Shown: in pieces, positions 36,210-49,904 of the stretch
How the letters are laid out: every line of letters begins with the position of its first letter
Numbering within the stretch: position 1 is the stretch's first letter
DNA from: Lineus longissimus
Taxonomy: Eukaryota > Nemertea > Pilidiophora > Heteronemertea > Lineidae
Assembly (NCBI RefSeq): GCF_910592395.1
Contig: NC_088323.1
Location: forward strand, 7,318,001-7,382,000
Direction of reading: 5' to 3'
Length of the DNA stretch: 64,000 bases
Translations under genes and position numbers: made by a program
Notes under the pieces: model-generated
The model's database searches: none
Seen by the model: only the letters and a program-made list of their open reading frames with translations
Told to the model about the DNA's origin: nothing

Positions 36210-38165
36210 CAACTCAAAGATTCATATTGAGTTGTCATAATTGGTAATACATTTCATAGATAATGCAATGTATGAGCATTACATAGGTACGCCAAACAGG
36301 GTGGAACTAAATAGGCGTGATAGAATTCATTAACATTAGTTTGCAGTCTGCACATTACATTAGCTTCTGCATGCAACATCTTTTTCAGAACAAATTTCCC
36401 TGGCTCCACAAACATTAAGTCCAACTATGATCATGATTGGGGGTATTTAAACACTACCGGGGAATTAGGGTCCAGCGGTACAGGGTAATGGTGATAAAGT
36501 AGATGACTCTTTTCCATGACAAGTTGAGTGCTTATTATATTGCGTTTTACATGAAATTTGAGAGCAATTTTGATCTATGATTTATAGTAAAATGTGAGGA
36601 GGATGAATTTCGGACTTCTGCTTGGGATGAGGTCTGCGGCGGATTGATACAAGACTTTCAGCACGCTTAAATCAGTGTTATTAACCAATATCCCCAAACA
36701 TTCACGCAATTCTGGGGCTTAGAGGAAAACAAAATGGAAGGGCCAAGATAATGCCTGACCATCACTAGCTAGAGGGCGCTCCTTAGCTGCATAAGAATGT
36801 ACACAGACTGCACATATTTTGATGTATGCCTGCAGCACTCTCTATGCTTAAACCCTGGCACTATCTTGAGACGCTCTTCCTTTCAAGTGAGCTAAATGCA
36901 TGGCCAAAACGAAGTGATTCGAGACAATCAAATGTTCGCGTCTTGCTACTAAAGCTTTTATCTTGAAATCATTCAGCACAGTGCTCAGTTAGTGCAGGAT
37001 AATGTAGCCTTTTACCAACGAATATCACATTATGAGCATGGATTGATGCTCAAGTAGCTTTTATCTTGAAATCAAAGATCGATGAAACCATCGCGATACC
37101 GACTGTACTTCAGGTGAATCTACTTCCAATAGTACACTTCAACACCAGCAGGGGTTGACTTAAAGGTACACTATATTAGCAGGAGCGATGTGGGGCAGAT
37201 TAATGACCATATGAGACCAAAAGGTGTCTCTACTATCTCCCCCTACATCTGCACTATCGATAATCACTATCAATGATAATGATAATGTATAGCATTTGTT
37301 AAGCGCTTGTGTTAGATTCCATCAAATTGCAAGTGATTTGCCATATCATCACACCAGCTGTTAGCCAGTAGAAACAAGACCACTAATGAATATTCATAGG
37401 TTGGAGGGTCGAGGCCTATCAATCAGACGAGTGCATGTTTTTAACTCTCAAGTACATATTTGGAGAGGTATTGAAAAAATATTTGTTGTGGCAAGTCTAC
37501 AGATATAAAGAAATTATTTGATGAAAAAATTAATTTAGAATTTTGCTAATTGGGTAATAGGGGGCGTGTTTTAATTTTTTTCTGCCAGTTGGCTGAAAAG
37601 AGTGGAAATATCAAAGTCTGTCTAATTTGTCGATTATAAAAAAATTTTCGTGGTCAATCACCAATTTAAATCGCACCAGTTACTCGCAAGACTAACCCGT
37701 ATATCATATCCGAATTTCAGTTTCACAACTCCACGCATTCTTTGATGCGTCGCGGTCAAACATTGACAATTTAACTGCTAAAAGGCTTAAAAAATCAATT
37801 GTGGTCTTGTCTCAGTATATTCCTCTTCAAGGCCATTCCCCCGAGGAGAGAACAGTCCACCAGCCTCTCAGCACTACGACTCAACAATCTTGGCCAACTC
37901 GATACCCATTTACTCTCGAGTGAAGAGAAGCAAGTAGGGTCAAGTGCCTAGCTCAACGACAGATTGATACTTCAAGAAGAACTCTTTGCATTGCTAAATG
38001 TTCATAAGAAAATCCTTTGAAATCTACTTTCCAGAAATTGGTGGATGTCCCGCGGATGAAGCCAACAGTACATTGATGATGTTCACTGCTTCATCCTAGG
38101 TGCGAATGTCGCAAAAATAAAATGTGCCCAAACATTTCTTTAGTTTACAATAATCTTTGATGACT
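36210..38165. other. Unassigned 5' flank
   Basis: About 2 kb of AT-rich sequence without splice-bounded frames, TIRs or tandem repeats that I could identify. Confidence 0.35.
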
Positions 38166-38167
38166 AC

Positions 38168-38346
38168 GGTAGGACCTCTCTATTAAGGTCACCCTCGGGA
38201 CTGACAAGTGCTGTCCTTAATAGAGAGGTGTTGTGACTAGAGAGGTCAAATTGAATGGAAACAACCAATTTTGGACCAAACTTAGTGTCCTTGATAGAGA
38301 GGTTGTTCTTAATAGAGAGGTTTCTGCTAACTGAGGTCCACTGTAT
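38168..38346 (+). mobile_element. CAGTRGAACCTC MITE
   Basis: GGTAGGACCTCTCTATTAAGG at the left and TGAGGTCCACTGTA at the right, in the gene-poor flank. Confidence 0.55.
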
Positions 38347-38559
38347 GTCAATCATCACTGCTGGCAGAAACAAAGGAGCAAAAGAATTATTGCATGATGT
38401 ACTTTTTCCAAAAAAAGTTAGTTCTACTGATTTTCTTTTGACGGCAATGTCGTGACATTTATCGTGACTCCTTTGAAACGCGCGTCAAATCGCGACAAGA
38501 CATTGACTTTCTCGAGATCAAAGAGAAGGTAATACAATCAAACATTTACTGACAAATGA

Positions 38560-38810
38560 CATGTAACGATTCATTCACCGCTGACGTGATGCGTTCAAAG
38601 CCAATGCGTTTTTGCGACGATCTTTCACGCTGGCTATTCAGGCGGACCCCTTAAATGACAGATTATCGTACCGTCCTCTCATTGGTAATATCTGAATCCA
38701 TTCACCACTGATGTGACGGACGCCAATGCCTTTGTGCACAGATTTTTTCACCTAACCAACCGGGCGTAAATAGTCACATGACAGCTTTTCATACTCATTG
38801 GTCAACTATA
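38560..38810. repeat. Imperfect direct duplication of about 120 bp
   Basis: ATTCACCGCTGACGTGATG...GCCAATGCG recurs as ATTCACCACTGATGTGACGG...GCCAATGCC, each followed by a similar CATTGGT-containing stretch. Confidence 0.55.
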
Positions 38811-38943
38811 GAGACAAAATTCTGAGTCGTTTTTTTTAACATAAATATCGGCAGACATATCAAGAAACGAATTCGTGCACACTCTTAAAATTAAATAGTG
38901 AATTATTTCGTAGTATTATTTTTACTTTTCTGGTAGTTCCTAG

Positions 38944-39092
38944 TGCACAGACCGTGAAAAAAGTTGTTTTAACTATCAAAATAGTAATTCTTAACCATTT
39001 AAATGGTTATTTTTTACTACTTTTTTACCCCGGACAACTAATTAATGGTTATTTTCATGACTTTTTTGGCTAATTTCACAGTCGGTGCAATA
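38944..39092. mobile_element. Small inverted-repeat element
   Basis: TGCACAGACCGTGAAA at the left pairs with TTTCACAGTCGGTGCA at the right (14 of 16 matched). About 149 bp with further internal AACCATTTAAATGGTT palindromes. Confidence 0.5.
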
Positions 39093-39374
39093 CATTTAGA
39101 AACTACATTTACCAGATTAGTTATTAGTAGTTCCTAATAAGTTTCAGGAGTGCATCGGAGCACATTTCAGGAAATACATGATAATTTCTAACAACATCAC
39201 CGCATTACAGGCCGACACCTCAACAAATTCTGCAACTAAAAATCGAAAAAACGCTACCTCTTTGCATAATTCCAAGTTTTATTGGAATAAAAGTTCTGAT
39301 CAAAAATCTCCTTAGCTATTGTATCATTACATGAACATCCATCAACAAGAAATATTCACTACAAATTACGATAT

Positions 39375-39490
39375 TCCTCAGAACACGAATGGTCACAGCG
39401 GTACACCGGCCACTATAGGTCAGTCACTAATATCCCTTAGAACAGGAATGGTCAGAGCGTTACAACAGCCACTATACTTCGGCCACTAAT
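39375..39490. repeat. Two-copy tandem duplication of about 60 bp
   Basis: AGAACACGAATGGTCACAGCGGTACA and AGAACAGGAATGGTCAGAGCG TTACA head two consecutive units ending in CCACTATA and CACTAAT. Confidence 0.55.
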
Positions 39491-39884
39491 CTTGCTCGCC
39501 AGTACGTTCGATGCTGCGTGGCAGATATTGATCAGACACCATCTGTTGGCCACTCAGCAAATCATTACGAACATATGTCACCTCGTGTTCCCAAATCAGA
39601 ACTTGACAAAGGTATCGCAGTCTAAAAATGGGGGAAGTCAATAACAACACATCACAGACATATGTCGCATGAGTGTAAATCAATTGTTGGGCCTACCACA
39701 ACGGTTCTAGAAAATTTCATGCCAACAATTTGACAAGTGCACCAGCGGTCACCAGAATACGATATGCTTTCTATCAGTGCACTTCTCTCAATATTAAAAG
39801 TGTGAAAGTTAAAAAGGTTGGAACTTGCGATTTTCAAAAGTGGTCATCACCAGAATTTGGCCAACACCAAGCTTTTAAAGAGGC

Positions 39885-40078
39885 AAGAGCAGAGGGGCTA
39901 ATTTGGCCATTTTCAGGTGACTTATATACACTGTAAACCCCGGGGTCACATCAGATTCAGCACTAAATATATTCCCCGTACAAGCGTGAATCATTTCAAT
40001 GTACTGTGAGATGTGAGAGACCACTATTGGCGACTTTGTGTAACTTTATCTTGCCTCCCTAGCTGCTGCCTATATATT
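39885..40078 (+). repeat. Dispersed repeat, AGAGCAGAGGGGCTAATTTGG family, copy 1
   Basis: About 195 bp from GAGCAGAGGGGCTAATTTGG to GCTGCCTATAT. A similar copy lies at 62296-62493, differing by scattered substitutions and small indels. Confidence 0.65.
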
Positions 40079-40645
40079 ACCCTTTAAAGGGGTTCGTCGT
40101 TCGTCATTACCAGTGGTCAAGGAAAACAGAATTGCAGTTATATACAGACTAACGGTCTGACTAACTTCTGAAGAAGAATAGTGTAACAATTTGAAACGTC
40201 AAGTTGACGAAAAACATTGATTGTGTGAAAAATAAACTAAACTAATCCATAGTCTGTTCGAACCTAACATGATGAATGGAACTGAGCGACCAAGTGCCAC
40301 CTGGCTCCAATTGAATATTCAGAACTGATCTTATGTCGGTGAAATCAGAGTAGCCGACTCCAGATATCGTGCGAATATTGAGCTCGAATTGATCTGATCG
40401 TGTAACATGTGGTCGTTTATTGAACATGTTTCACGACGTCGAAGACCAAAGAGTGTGTGGAGAACGATCAGGGCGCGTACTGCAATCAATGAAGATGTCA
40501 GATACTGCTTTGTTGGAAGGGAAATTGATACATCACGTGATCAATATCAATGAAGATCGCAGCTTTAACTACGAGATTTTTACATGTTTGCACGTAAATT
40601 TTTAAAACATGCTGTGACGTTCTCTGGTATGTGGTCAAGAAAGTG

Positions 40646-40935
40646 CATCACAACCTCTCTGCAAAGGACACCCTGTGGACTGAGAAGTACTGTCCTTTAT
40701 AGAGAGGTGTCCTGATTAGAGAGGTCAAATTGAATGGAAGCAAGCAATTCGGGACACAAGCTATCATCTTTATAGTGGTTGTGTCCTTGATAGTGAGGGA
40801 AATTCCACCTCACTTTAAAGATTCTTTTTAAATATTCTTTAAAGTGGTCAATGAATTTGGGTCAGTTGAGCCAGAATTGCTACGAGTACAGTGGAACCTC
40901 CCGTAGCGGACACCTCTCTATCAAGGACAACCTCT
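40646..40935 (+). mobile_element. Two CAGTRGAACCTC MITE fragments
   Basis: One degenerate copy at 40646-40812, then a solo end at 40889-40935 (TACAGTGGAACCTCCCGTAGCGG). Confidence 0.5.
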
Positions 40936-41182
40936 CAACCCCTTTTCCAACACCCCCGACCCCCCTAAAAATTCCCGGTGTCGGAACAGCTTTATTTTGT
41001 TATTCAGTTGTTTCACGTCTTTTCAGTTCCTACCTTGCCCTGAAGATGGCGTAGTTCTTACATGAAGTCCATGAGACTCCGATAACCAGCTCAAAGAGGG
41101 GGGATTTGGGCCACGTAGATCTACTTGGTTCGGCGCTGAAGGTGTTAAGAGCCGCCAAAAAAGCCGAAACATGCATATATAC

Positions 41183-41434
41183 CTTAAAGGCCTAAACCAT
41201 TAGTTAAGAATTTGTAATTTGTAATTGAAAACCCACAATTGCGTAAACACGTACTGAATACAAATTTCATCATTGCCATTGTGTACAAAGATTTTCAAAT
41301 ACTATAAATACCAAGTTTCAGCAAATTTGCATGCATGACAACTGCACTACTGCATACACTATTGTGTACATGTATAACTGTATTTATTATTTTCCTGACC
41401 CACTATCAAATACAAACGGCGTTCCCCTTTAACG
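41183..41434 (+). mobile_element. TTTAAAGG-ended MITE
   Basis: CTTAAAGGCCTAAACC at the left and ACGGCGTTCCCCTTTAA at the right. Confidence 0.65.
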
Positions 41435-41764
41435 AGCTGTCAGTTAAAGTCAATGATTCAATCAGGCAACTGGCGGAGAAATCTTTGCCAATGCCACACT
41501 GGGTCGAGCTCCAGGTAGTAATGCTGAACATTCTTGCTCAAACGAAACACTGCTCTGGACGTGATTAAAATTCTTAACAAATCTATAGGAAAGGATTTTG
41601 GAATTTAACAAGGATAAGCTTTTTTATCATCAAGTATTTCTACATCGATCGATGGTAAACTGCTCCGCAAACTGGAGATGTTGTTGTAACAACCTGTGAT
41701 ATTTATCACAAGAGACAAAGATAACTAGTGGACTGGTATTGATTTTGCACCTGGTCTCGAGGGC

Positions 41765-42290
41765 GTCAATAGAAGATTACTCCTAGTGTCTTCGCCTTTA
41801 AAATCTCTACTTGCAGGGATCATAAAAGAGACAGCTCCAAAAGAAGTGAAGATTACACCTAGTGTCTTTGCCGTCAAAGCTCTACTTGCGGGGATTGTGA
41901 AAGAGAAGGATCCAATAGAAGTGAACAAGATTACTTCTAGTATCTTTGCCTTCAAAAGCTCTACTTGCAGGGAACATGAGGGGGCTCCAATAGAAGTGAA
42001 GATGATTACTCCTTGAGTCTTTGCCTTGAAAGTCTGTATTTGCAGGGAACATGAGGGGGCTCCAATAGAAGTGAAGATGATTACTCCTTGAGTCTTTGCC
42101 TTGAAAGTCTGTATTTGCAGGGAACGTGAGGGGGCTCCAATAGAAGTGAAGATGATTACTCCTTGAGTCTTTGCCTTGAAAGTCTGTATTTGCAGGGAAC
42201 GTGAGGGGGCTCCATAGAAGTGAAGATGTTTACTCCTTGTGTCTTCACCTTCAAAATTTGCACTTGCAGAAACGTGAAAGAGAGGTCACG
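41765..42290. repeat. Minisatellite of about 73 bp
   Basis: Seven units with AATAGAAGTGAAGATGATTACTCC, TTTGCCTT and TTGCAGGGAACATGAGG. The four units at the right are nearly identical. Confidence 0.85.
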
Positions 42291-42330
42291 TTTTGTAACA
42301 TAGGAGAACACTAAGTACTGAAGTATTATA

Positions 42331-42511
42331 CAGTGGAACCTCCCTTAGCTGACACCTCTCTATTAAGGACAACCTCTTTTTAAGGACACTTGTGTTGGTC
42401 CCAAGTTCGTAGTTTCCATTAAATTTTACTTCTCTAATCAGGACATCTCCCTATCAAGGACAGCAGTTGTCAATTGCAAAAGTGTCCTTTATAGAGAGGT
42501 CCTACCGTATA
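42331..42511 (+). mobile_element. CAGTRGAACCTC MITE, full length
   Basis: TACAGTGGAACCTCCCTTAGC at the left and AGAGAGGTCCTACCGTA at the right. Confidence 0.6.
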
Positions 42512-43334
42512 TACCAACCTAACCTACAGGATATCTTATAAGGTTTCCCATGTAACTAAGCTACAATTATCTTAATCAGCTGCTTCCAAGCTTGAACGAT
42601 AAACGATTCAATTCCATCCCCAGCGAAGACCCGCTTCAGTAATGGAGATACCGACGAAGTCATTTCACAGTAAACCACCTCATTATCAAAATCAACCATC
42701 TTCTCAGATATGCCGCGGGTAACTCAGCTCACCTTATCAACCGGTAAACACACCACCCACAGCCCGCTCACCTTAAACAAGGCACTTGACCGCAGGTACG
42801 CATTCCTAACTCAGCACCTCACCAGCGCTTCCTGTGTTCTGTTTACAAACAGCCGGCTGTGAAGCCACCTCATCCAACACCTGCAATCAACTTGTAAAAC
42901 CCTGGCAATCGTTACCAACCGATCTCTAAAGCTAAGTGCTGAGGAGATGTCTTGATTTGTTGGTGGCAGGTTTACGAAGATCCTAAACTAATGATTTGCT
43001 AACGTTGTATTTCGTCAAAACTTGAAGAATGATTTACAGCATACATAAGATTTATACGTCAGATTTTGTTCACTCATAGGCTACAGACAGTGTACTTCTG
43101 ATAGTTCAGAATGTAAGCCTAATGATTCATTGGAAACCAATCAGGTAACAGCAATGGTTGCGGGGGTATTAATCTTGTCAGAGCCAGGCTGAGCTTCAGG
43201 CCTACTTGCTAATCATACTCATTATCAATAACCACCTCAGACAGGGAAGCCAGCTGCATCAATTAGTTTCTGCATCAGAGGACACCGATGGATACTTGGC
43301 TAGCTGTACAGGCTTTAAGCTGGGCCTATGATAC

Positions 43335-43800
43335 ACTGTTTCTATCCATAGATCTATGATGGCCCACACTGTTTCTATCCATAGATCTATGATGGCCCAT
43401 GGTAGATCCATCCACAGTGGATGGAACATTGATGATTATCACAAACCACGTTTTGGGGAATTTTCCTCAGGGACGAATTTTCCAGGGACGAGTTTTCCTG
43501 TAACCCCATCTTGTATAAGAGATCCTATCAACTAGCCACTGATGGCCCATGGTAGATCCATCCATGGCTGTCCATCCACAGGTAGATGACGGAGATTCTC
43601 CATCACAGATCCATCCATGAAGGTCCATCTACGGGTAGATGACGGAGATTCTCCATCACAGATCCATCCATGAAGGTCCATCTACGGGTAGATGACGGAG
43701 ATTCTCCATCATAGATCCATCCATGGAGGTCCATGCACGGGTAGATGACGGAGATTCTCCATCATAGATCCATCCACATAGGTCCATCCATGGATGGAAT
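43335..43800. repeat. Minisatellite of about 53 bp with GATCCATCCATG
   Basis: GTAGATGACGGAGATTCTCCATCA and GATCCATCCATGAAGGTCCAT repeat about five times, preceded by two copies of ACTGTTTCTATCCATAGATC. Related sequence is at 57840-57970. Confidence 0.8.
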
Positions 43801-45160
43801 ATTGATGATTAATCCCCTTCAGAGATCCATGCATGGACACTTTTGCTCGCATAGGTCAATTTTAACCACCGAGGCATTTGCATCTTATCAAGATTCTGTC
43901 TTAGTTTGCTTGAAAATGAAAACGAAACCGAAAATGATAACGGAATAACTTATCGGATTTACCCAGGCTACATTTTTTTCAGGGAGTAAAAGACCCTGAG
44001 ATTCAGGATGTAGTAGATCCTACCGAAAGGTGATTCATCTAGGAAGTCTTCTAATGCATAGTGGAAGAATGCATTATCTGAGGTACTCTGAGAAGCTCTA
44101 CCTGTGGAAGTCAAGGAGTGAAAGACAGCTGGGCTCGTCACCTCTTGTATATGCACATGCCACTAAGGACAAGTTGGGGCTATCATTTGTCTAGGCAAAA
44201 TACACTTCAGATATTGGTTTTGGTGGCATTTCATCATATCGTGTATCCAAGAGGAAGAGAGGCACATGGAATGAATATTTGTGAAATGTCACTGTGTCTG
44301 GGAAAATTCCCAATCGGCAGCCAACAAAGGGTAAATAGCAAGAGGTCTGAAAATTGTACAGGCGAAGTAACGATTATGGCCGATGCTTGGAAAATGATCA
44401 CAAAAGAATGTATAAAACAACACCACCCAGTCGCTCAATTGGCGTTGGAGACAATCGCCAGCACTGGCTCCACTAAGCATTATTTTCCAAAAAATTCCTA
44501 AAAAATATTCCTTTTTATGGCTATAAATATGTTATATTTGTAAGATTTTCCATGTCAGCACGCCAAATGGCCTTAAATATATAGGTCCCTGTACATGAAT
44601 ATAACTCTTCTGTCTCTTTGGAGAAGGAGAGAGAACTGTTCTAACCAGGAGCCTCTTCAACATCTCACTCTCATCCTATTCGGCACATTTCGAATATTCA
44701 ATTGCAAAATCTGCAAAAATAAAATTGCCGTAAAAATTCTGCGGTTGACAGTATTAGCAATCAGCATTGTTCTAGGTTTAAAATTCCCATTAAAACTATT
44801 GAAATTCCCCATCCATTTGGCACTAAGTGCCATTAACCGACACATTACAACACATTACATCTCTTGATTGCTTCAGATATTGACAGATCGAACCTCGCGG
44901 TTTAACATTACATTTGTCATAAACCGTGACTTCTGGTGCAGTACACTTTGCGCCATGTTGACATGGACATTAACAAGCAACAACTACGAATAGTGAAAGA
45001 GCCTAAGAAATGAAGGAAATAATCCCTCGATGAATTTGTTCTTCGCCTGTTACATGAGTAACCAATTTTTCAGAAAAGAATTTAAAGTTTTTTCAATTTT
45101 GGCTCAACTAAGATAGTAGAAAAACACATTTATTTGTCATTTCTACGACCCATTTGGGCC
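43800..45160. other. Unassigned, nothing recognised
   Basis: A 127-codon plus-strand frame at 44118-44501 has no family resemblance, no convincing splice sites and AT-rich codons. I do not call it a gene. Confidence 0.35.
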
Positions 45161-45164
45161 CAAA

Positions 45165-45226
45165 CCACTGTCTAGAGAGGAGTCCTGCCAACAGAGGCGT
45201 CCACTAGAGACGTTCCACAGTATTTC
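45165..45226 (+). mobile_element. CAGTRGAACCTC MITE remnant
   Basis: About 60 bp with CTGTCTAGAGAGGAGTCC and AGACGTTCCACAGTA only. Confidence 0.4.
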
Positions 45227-45489
45227 CCCATCTCAAAACACTGGCCCTACGCAAATATTATCAACTCGGTCTTGTCTGGAGTCAGTTTTCATCAATTGCC
45301 CTTATCGATTCGTCAACAACATGATCATGAAGACACCCAAAGTAATAAGATTAACTTTATCGAAAAACTCACAAAAATTCAAAATCAATTTTTCAATCTC
45401 AGCGGAGAGGGAGTACATGTACTCTTAACCGGGTAATTTTTTTTGCGTACGTTTTAATTTGTCACGTTTTTCGCACCCAGCAAATTTCG

Positions 45490-45945
45490 CCAGTATAATG
45501 TACACCTTACTCTATGGTAATGTACACATTACCTCTTCAGTAAAGTACACGTTACTCTTTAGCAGTATACACTTTACTCTTCAGTAATGGCCACATTACT
45601 CTTCATTAATATACACATTACTCTTTGTTAATGTACACATTACTCTTTGTTAATGCACACATTACTCTACTCTTCAGTAGTGTACACATTACTCTTTAGA
45701 AATGTACATATTACTCTTCCGTAATGTACTCTTCCGTAATGTACTCATAATTCTTTGGTAATGTACGCATAACCCCCTCAAGAAAGTACAGGTTACTCTC
45801 AAATGATGTTCACTTTACTCTTCAATAATGTAGACATTACTGTTCAGTGATGTACATGTTACTCTTCAGTAATGTACACATTACTCTTCAATAATACACA
45901 TATTACTCTTCAGTAAAGTACACGTTACTCTTCACTAGTCCTCCT
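45490..45945. repeat. 21-22 bp minisatellite GTAATGTACACATTACTCTTCA
   Basis: About 20 units. GTAATGTACACATTAC is itself nearly palindromic, so the array can form many small hairpins. Confidence 0.85.
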
Positions 45946-46499
45946 TCAATGGGGCTTGCTCGGATTTGGAAAAAAAAATGAATTTTTTATCCAATTCAAA
46001 CTCAAGTTCATCGCTGTGACAGTTATGTTTCGTCGGAAGAAAATAGGCCCTAAGGCGATCTACAGGGTAAAATAAGGCAAAGAGAAGTTTCTTACGAAAA
46101 AAGGTGACAAGGTATTACTTTTCTAACCCTTCGGTACATGAAACGTTTCGGATAAAAAGATAACATGTAACATTTCTTGTAATCAGGCTGCTCAGGCTGC
46201 AGGTGTGGAATAAGTAAGAATCGACAGTTCTACTTGTTCTAAAATACGGATGTTTTCAAGTTTGGCGATCAATATCGGAAAGTAATGTTGACTGATCAGA
46301 TGCGGATTGATGTCAGCTCTAATGAGGTGTGTGTCTGCCTGTCAAAACCGTCGCCCAATGCTGTAACGTACCTTAGAAGTTAATACTTGGATGTTATCTG
46401 TACGGATAGATGGTGCGGATATTGGGCCAAAAATCACATTTTCCAAATGGAATGGTTACAAATGTCACAAGTCAAAGTTATCGATCGAAGAGTGCGTTT

Positions 46500-48005
46500 T
46501 GCAGTCAGTCCATTGCACTGATCTGACAAGCCAATCTTCCGTCTTAAAGTTTTAGGGCATGTTCGATTTGTTGACATTTGTGCGCTGAAAGCTTGGATTA
46601 AATTAGCTCGCGGTGGATGGCACAGATAGTGAGCCAGTAGTAACGTCACCGAGAGTGAAGGTACTAGAAGATAGAACGTGGTTGTATTTGTAGTACGAAT
46701 AAAATATTGACAAAACCAATCGGTCAATAATGGCAACAATGAAACTTTCTCCAACACAGGCATCTTTCTTGTTGGTGTTTAAACCATTTAGTGACAGACA
46801 CAGTGATATCACCGAGACTGGACATGAAATGTGTTACCAGATATAAGATGAAGTTTCGAGTACAAGCAAAGGCAACCAGTCGATGAACTGCCCCAATCCG
46901 ATCCACTTTCTCAAAGTCTTAAGGCATTTGTTGACATTTGTGAGCTGGGATTATACTAGCTCGAGATGAACGGCACTGATTTCACTGTCTCTTGAACTAG
47001 CTCGCAATGAACAGTGCACTTAAGCAAACATTTCTTGGTTTAAAAGTGATATCACCGAGACTGGACATAAAATGGGTTACCAGATATAAGATGAAGTTTC
47101 GAGTACAAGCAAAGGCAACCAGTCGATGAACTGCCCCAATCCGATCCACTTTCTCAAAGTCTTAAGGCATTTGTTGACATTTGTGAGCTGGGATTATACT
47201 AGCTCGCGATGAACGGCACTGATTTCACTGTCTCTTGAACTAGCTCGCAATGAACAGTGCACTTAAGCAAACATTTCTTGGTTTAAAAGTGATATCACTG
47301 AGACTGGACATAAAATGGGTTAGCAGATATAAGATGAAGTTTCGAGTACAAGCAAAGGCAACCAGTTGATGAACTGCCCCAATCCAATCCACTTTCTCAA
47401 AGTCTGAAGGCACTTGTTGACATTTGTGAGCTGGGATTATACTAGCGAGCGACACTGATATGACTGTCCCTTGAACTAGCTCGCAATGAACAGTACACTT
47501 AAGCAAACATTTCTCGGTTTAAAAGTGATATCACCGAGTCTGGACATAAAATGTGTAAGCAGATATAAGATGAAGTTTCGAGTACAAGCAAAGGCAACCA
47601 GTCGATGAACTGCCCCAATCTGATCCACTTTCTCAAAGTCTTAAGGCATTTGTTGACATTTGTGAGCTGGGATTATACTAGGGAGCTACACTGATATGAC
47701 TGTGCCTTGAACTAGCCCGCAATGAACAGGACACTTAAGCAAACATTTCTCGGTTTAAAAGTGATATCACCGAGACTGGACATAAAATCCGTTAGCAGAT
47801 ATAAGATGAAGTTTCGAGTACAAGCAAAGGCAACCAGTCGATGAACTGCCCCAATCCGATCCACTTTCTCAAAGTCTTAAGGCATTTGTTGACATTTGTG
47901 AGCTGGGATTATACTAGCTCGCGATGAACGGCACTGATGTCTGTCTCTTGAATTAGCTCACAATGAACAGTACACTTAAGCAAACATTTCTCGGTTTAAA
48001 ATAAC
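46500..48005. repeat. Satellite-like tandem array, unit about 240 bp
   Basis: Five units with GTGATATCACCGAG landmarks near 46804, 47047, 47289, 47526 and 47762, plus a degenerate leader from about 46500. The units share GATGAAGTTTCGAGTACAAGC and CCACTTTCTCAAAGTCTTAAGG. Confidence 0.85.
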
Positions 48006-48754
48006 TTCTTGTCCCCCCCCCCGCCCGTTAGCTACAAGGTCTGTTTTATGATGGCGCTGCAATCAATCTCATAACAATGCCCTTCAGCACGCGAAATCAG
48101 CCAAATAGACAAATACGGGAATTTCATTAAAAATAAGTCGTACCTAATAGGCTTAAGTCAAACAAAAACTGTTCTACATGCAGCATCTTAAGCAAATATC
48201 AATCAATTCCACCATTCATCCCAAATAAATTTGTAAAATAACTAGGGTTTACCGAGGGGATAGTTGCGTCGACAATATTTGGTCATATTTACCAAATGTT
48301 CATTTCCCGGCCTCAGGTGTTTGCACAGAAGATACACGGAATTGGTCGGTGAAATATTGCAATTTATCATCCTCTCTAAGTAGTTTGCGGCATCGTCATG
48401 ACCAAACAGAAATTTCGTTCTTATAAAGCAAACTCATCTATTTAGATTCATACAGTGTGTCTCTGAAAACATGGCTCAGTTGTACAATGGAATAATCTTT
48501 TTTTCAAATGAATATCCTCAACTTTTCGTAGCTCTGAGAGTAATTCGGCATCAGGAAAAGGAGCAGCATTTAAAAAAAAAACGAACAAAACAGTCCTGGC
48601 ATGAGTAATTAGACGGACGGTACAGCAGTTGATATCATTAAACTAACTCTCAGAGAACGATTCTATATTTGTGGCTCCAAGTCGTTTTGAACAAAACTTA
48701 TTCAGCCTCGCAACTGTGCCATCGTTTTAGAGACACCCTGTATGAATAAGAATA

Positions 48755-49858
48755 CAGTGGAACCCCGGTTGGCGACCACCCCGGTAACGCGACCACCCCG
48801 CTAACGCGACCACCCCGCTAACGCGACCACCCCGCTAACGCGACCACGATTCTCCGGTCCCGAATGGTTTCCTCTCTAATTACCATTAAGAGACCCCCGC
48901 TAAGACGACCACCCCGGTACCCCGACCGCGACCACTGGCTTGGCCGGTCCCAAACTGAAAATCAACCCCGCTAACCCGACCACCAGGCCTAATTGCCGTA
49001 ATCGGTCACGACCGCGGCATAGTAATTAGCACCTCCTGCCAAGCTTTGTTGAGACGGGGACAATGGCCATGGGAATACATATGAAAACAAAAAATACAAT
49101 GTGATTTTGCAGGTATGATCAATTGTATAAGTGTAAATGAATAAATAAACTTTCCTTTTCTAACGTTTTCATGGTTTGTTTTCATTACTGAGCCAGTTCA
49201 GTACCAAAAACTGCGCACTCAGCAGCAGCAAAATCATGTGATTTGTGTGATTTGCATATGAGCTTATAATAAACGGCGGGTAGTTTGAAGACCACACTTA
49301 TGACAATAACAAGCTTGCGAGACGTTTGAATGTTTTATGATATGGAGAACTTGGTTGATTTACTACAGTATCATTTTATATTTCTTTAAATATTTTGACT
49401 AAAAATAGATTTGATTAAAACTGTAGCATTACTCAACTCATCATTCACGTGGAATCAAACGACAAGTTTACTTCAATCGTCACAAACAGTCGGGTACATG
49501 GAGGATGATTCACCAAATTGCCCGCAAATGCGTCACGTCGGGCAGATAATGAAACTTTGTGGATAAAATGAGTTTCAAAATTACCTTTTCTAACTCATTC
49601 TGAGAATGTAACATGTAATTTTATCGACGAACTGTTCTTGCGAGGCATGATAACAAAACTTTGGAGCGTGCATCATCTCAATCAGGCAGCGTTGCTATGG
49701 TAGTACAGCGTACACACGCCATGCAGTCGGCAATTTTTGCGGGAAAAATAATCATGTATTTCGTCTGGGGATTCCCAACCTCGCTAACACGACCACCCCG
49801 GTAACACGACCACTCCGACCACGGTCCCATGAGTGGTCGTGTTACCGGGGTTCCACTG
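48755..49858. mobile_element. 1.1-kb pogo/Tigger-like non-autonomous element
   Basis: Inverted ends CAGTGGAACCCCGGT (left) and ACCGGGGTTCCACTG (right) are each flanked by TA (48753-48754 and 49859-49860). The ends hold tandem CGACCACCCCGCTAACG units. No transposase frame (longest 84 codons). The CAGTGGAACC start links it to the small MITE family above. Confidence 0.75.
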
Positions 49859-49904
49859 TATTTCAATTTGGCCAAAATGTTGCGCGACATTTGCGTAAGC
49901 AGTT

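Noticed and set aside
44118-44501. 127-codon plus-strand frame
   Set aside because: No recognisable family, AT-rich composition, no convincing splice or start context.
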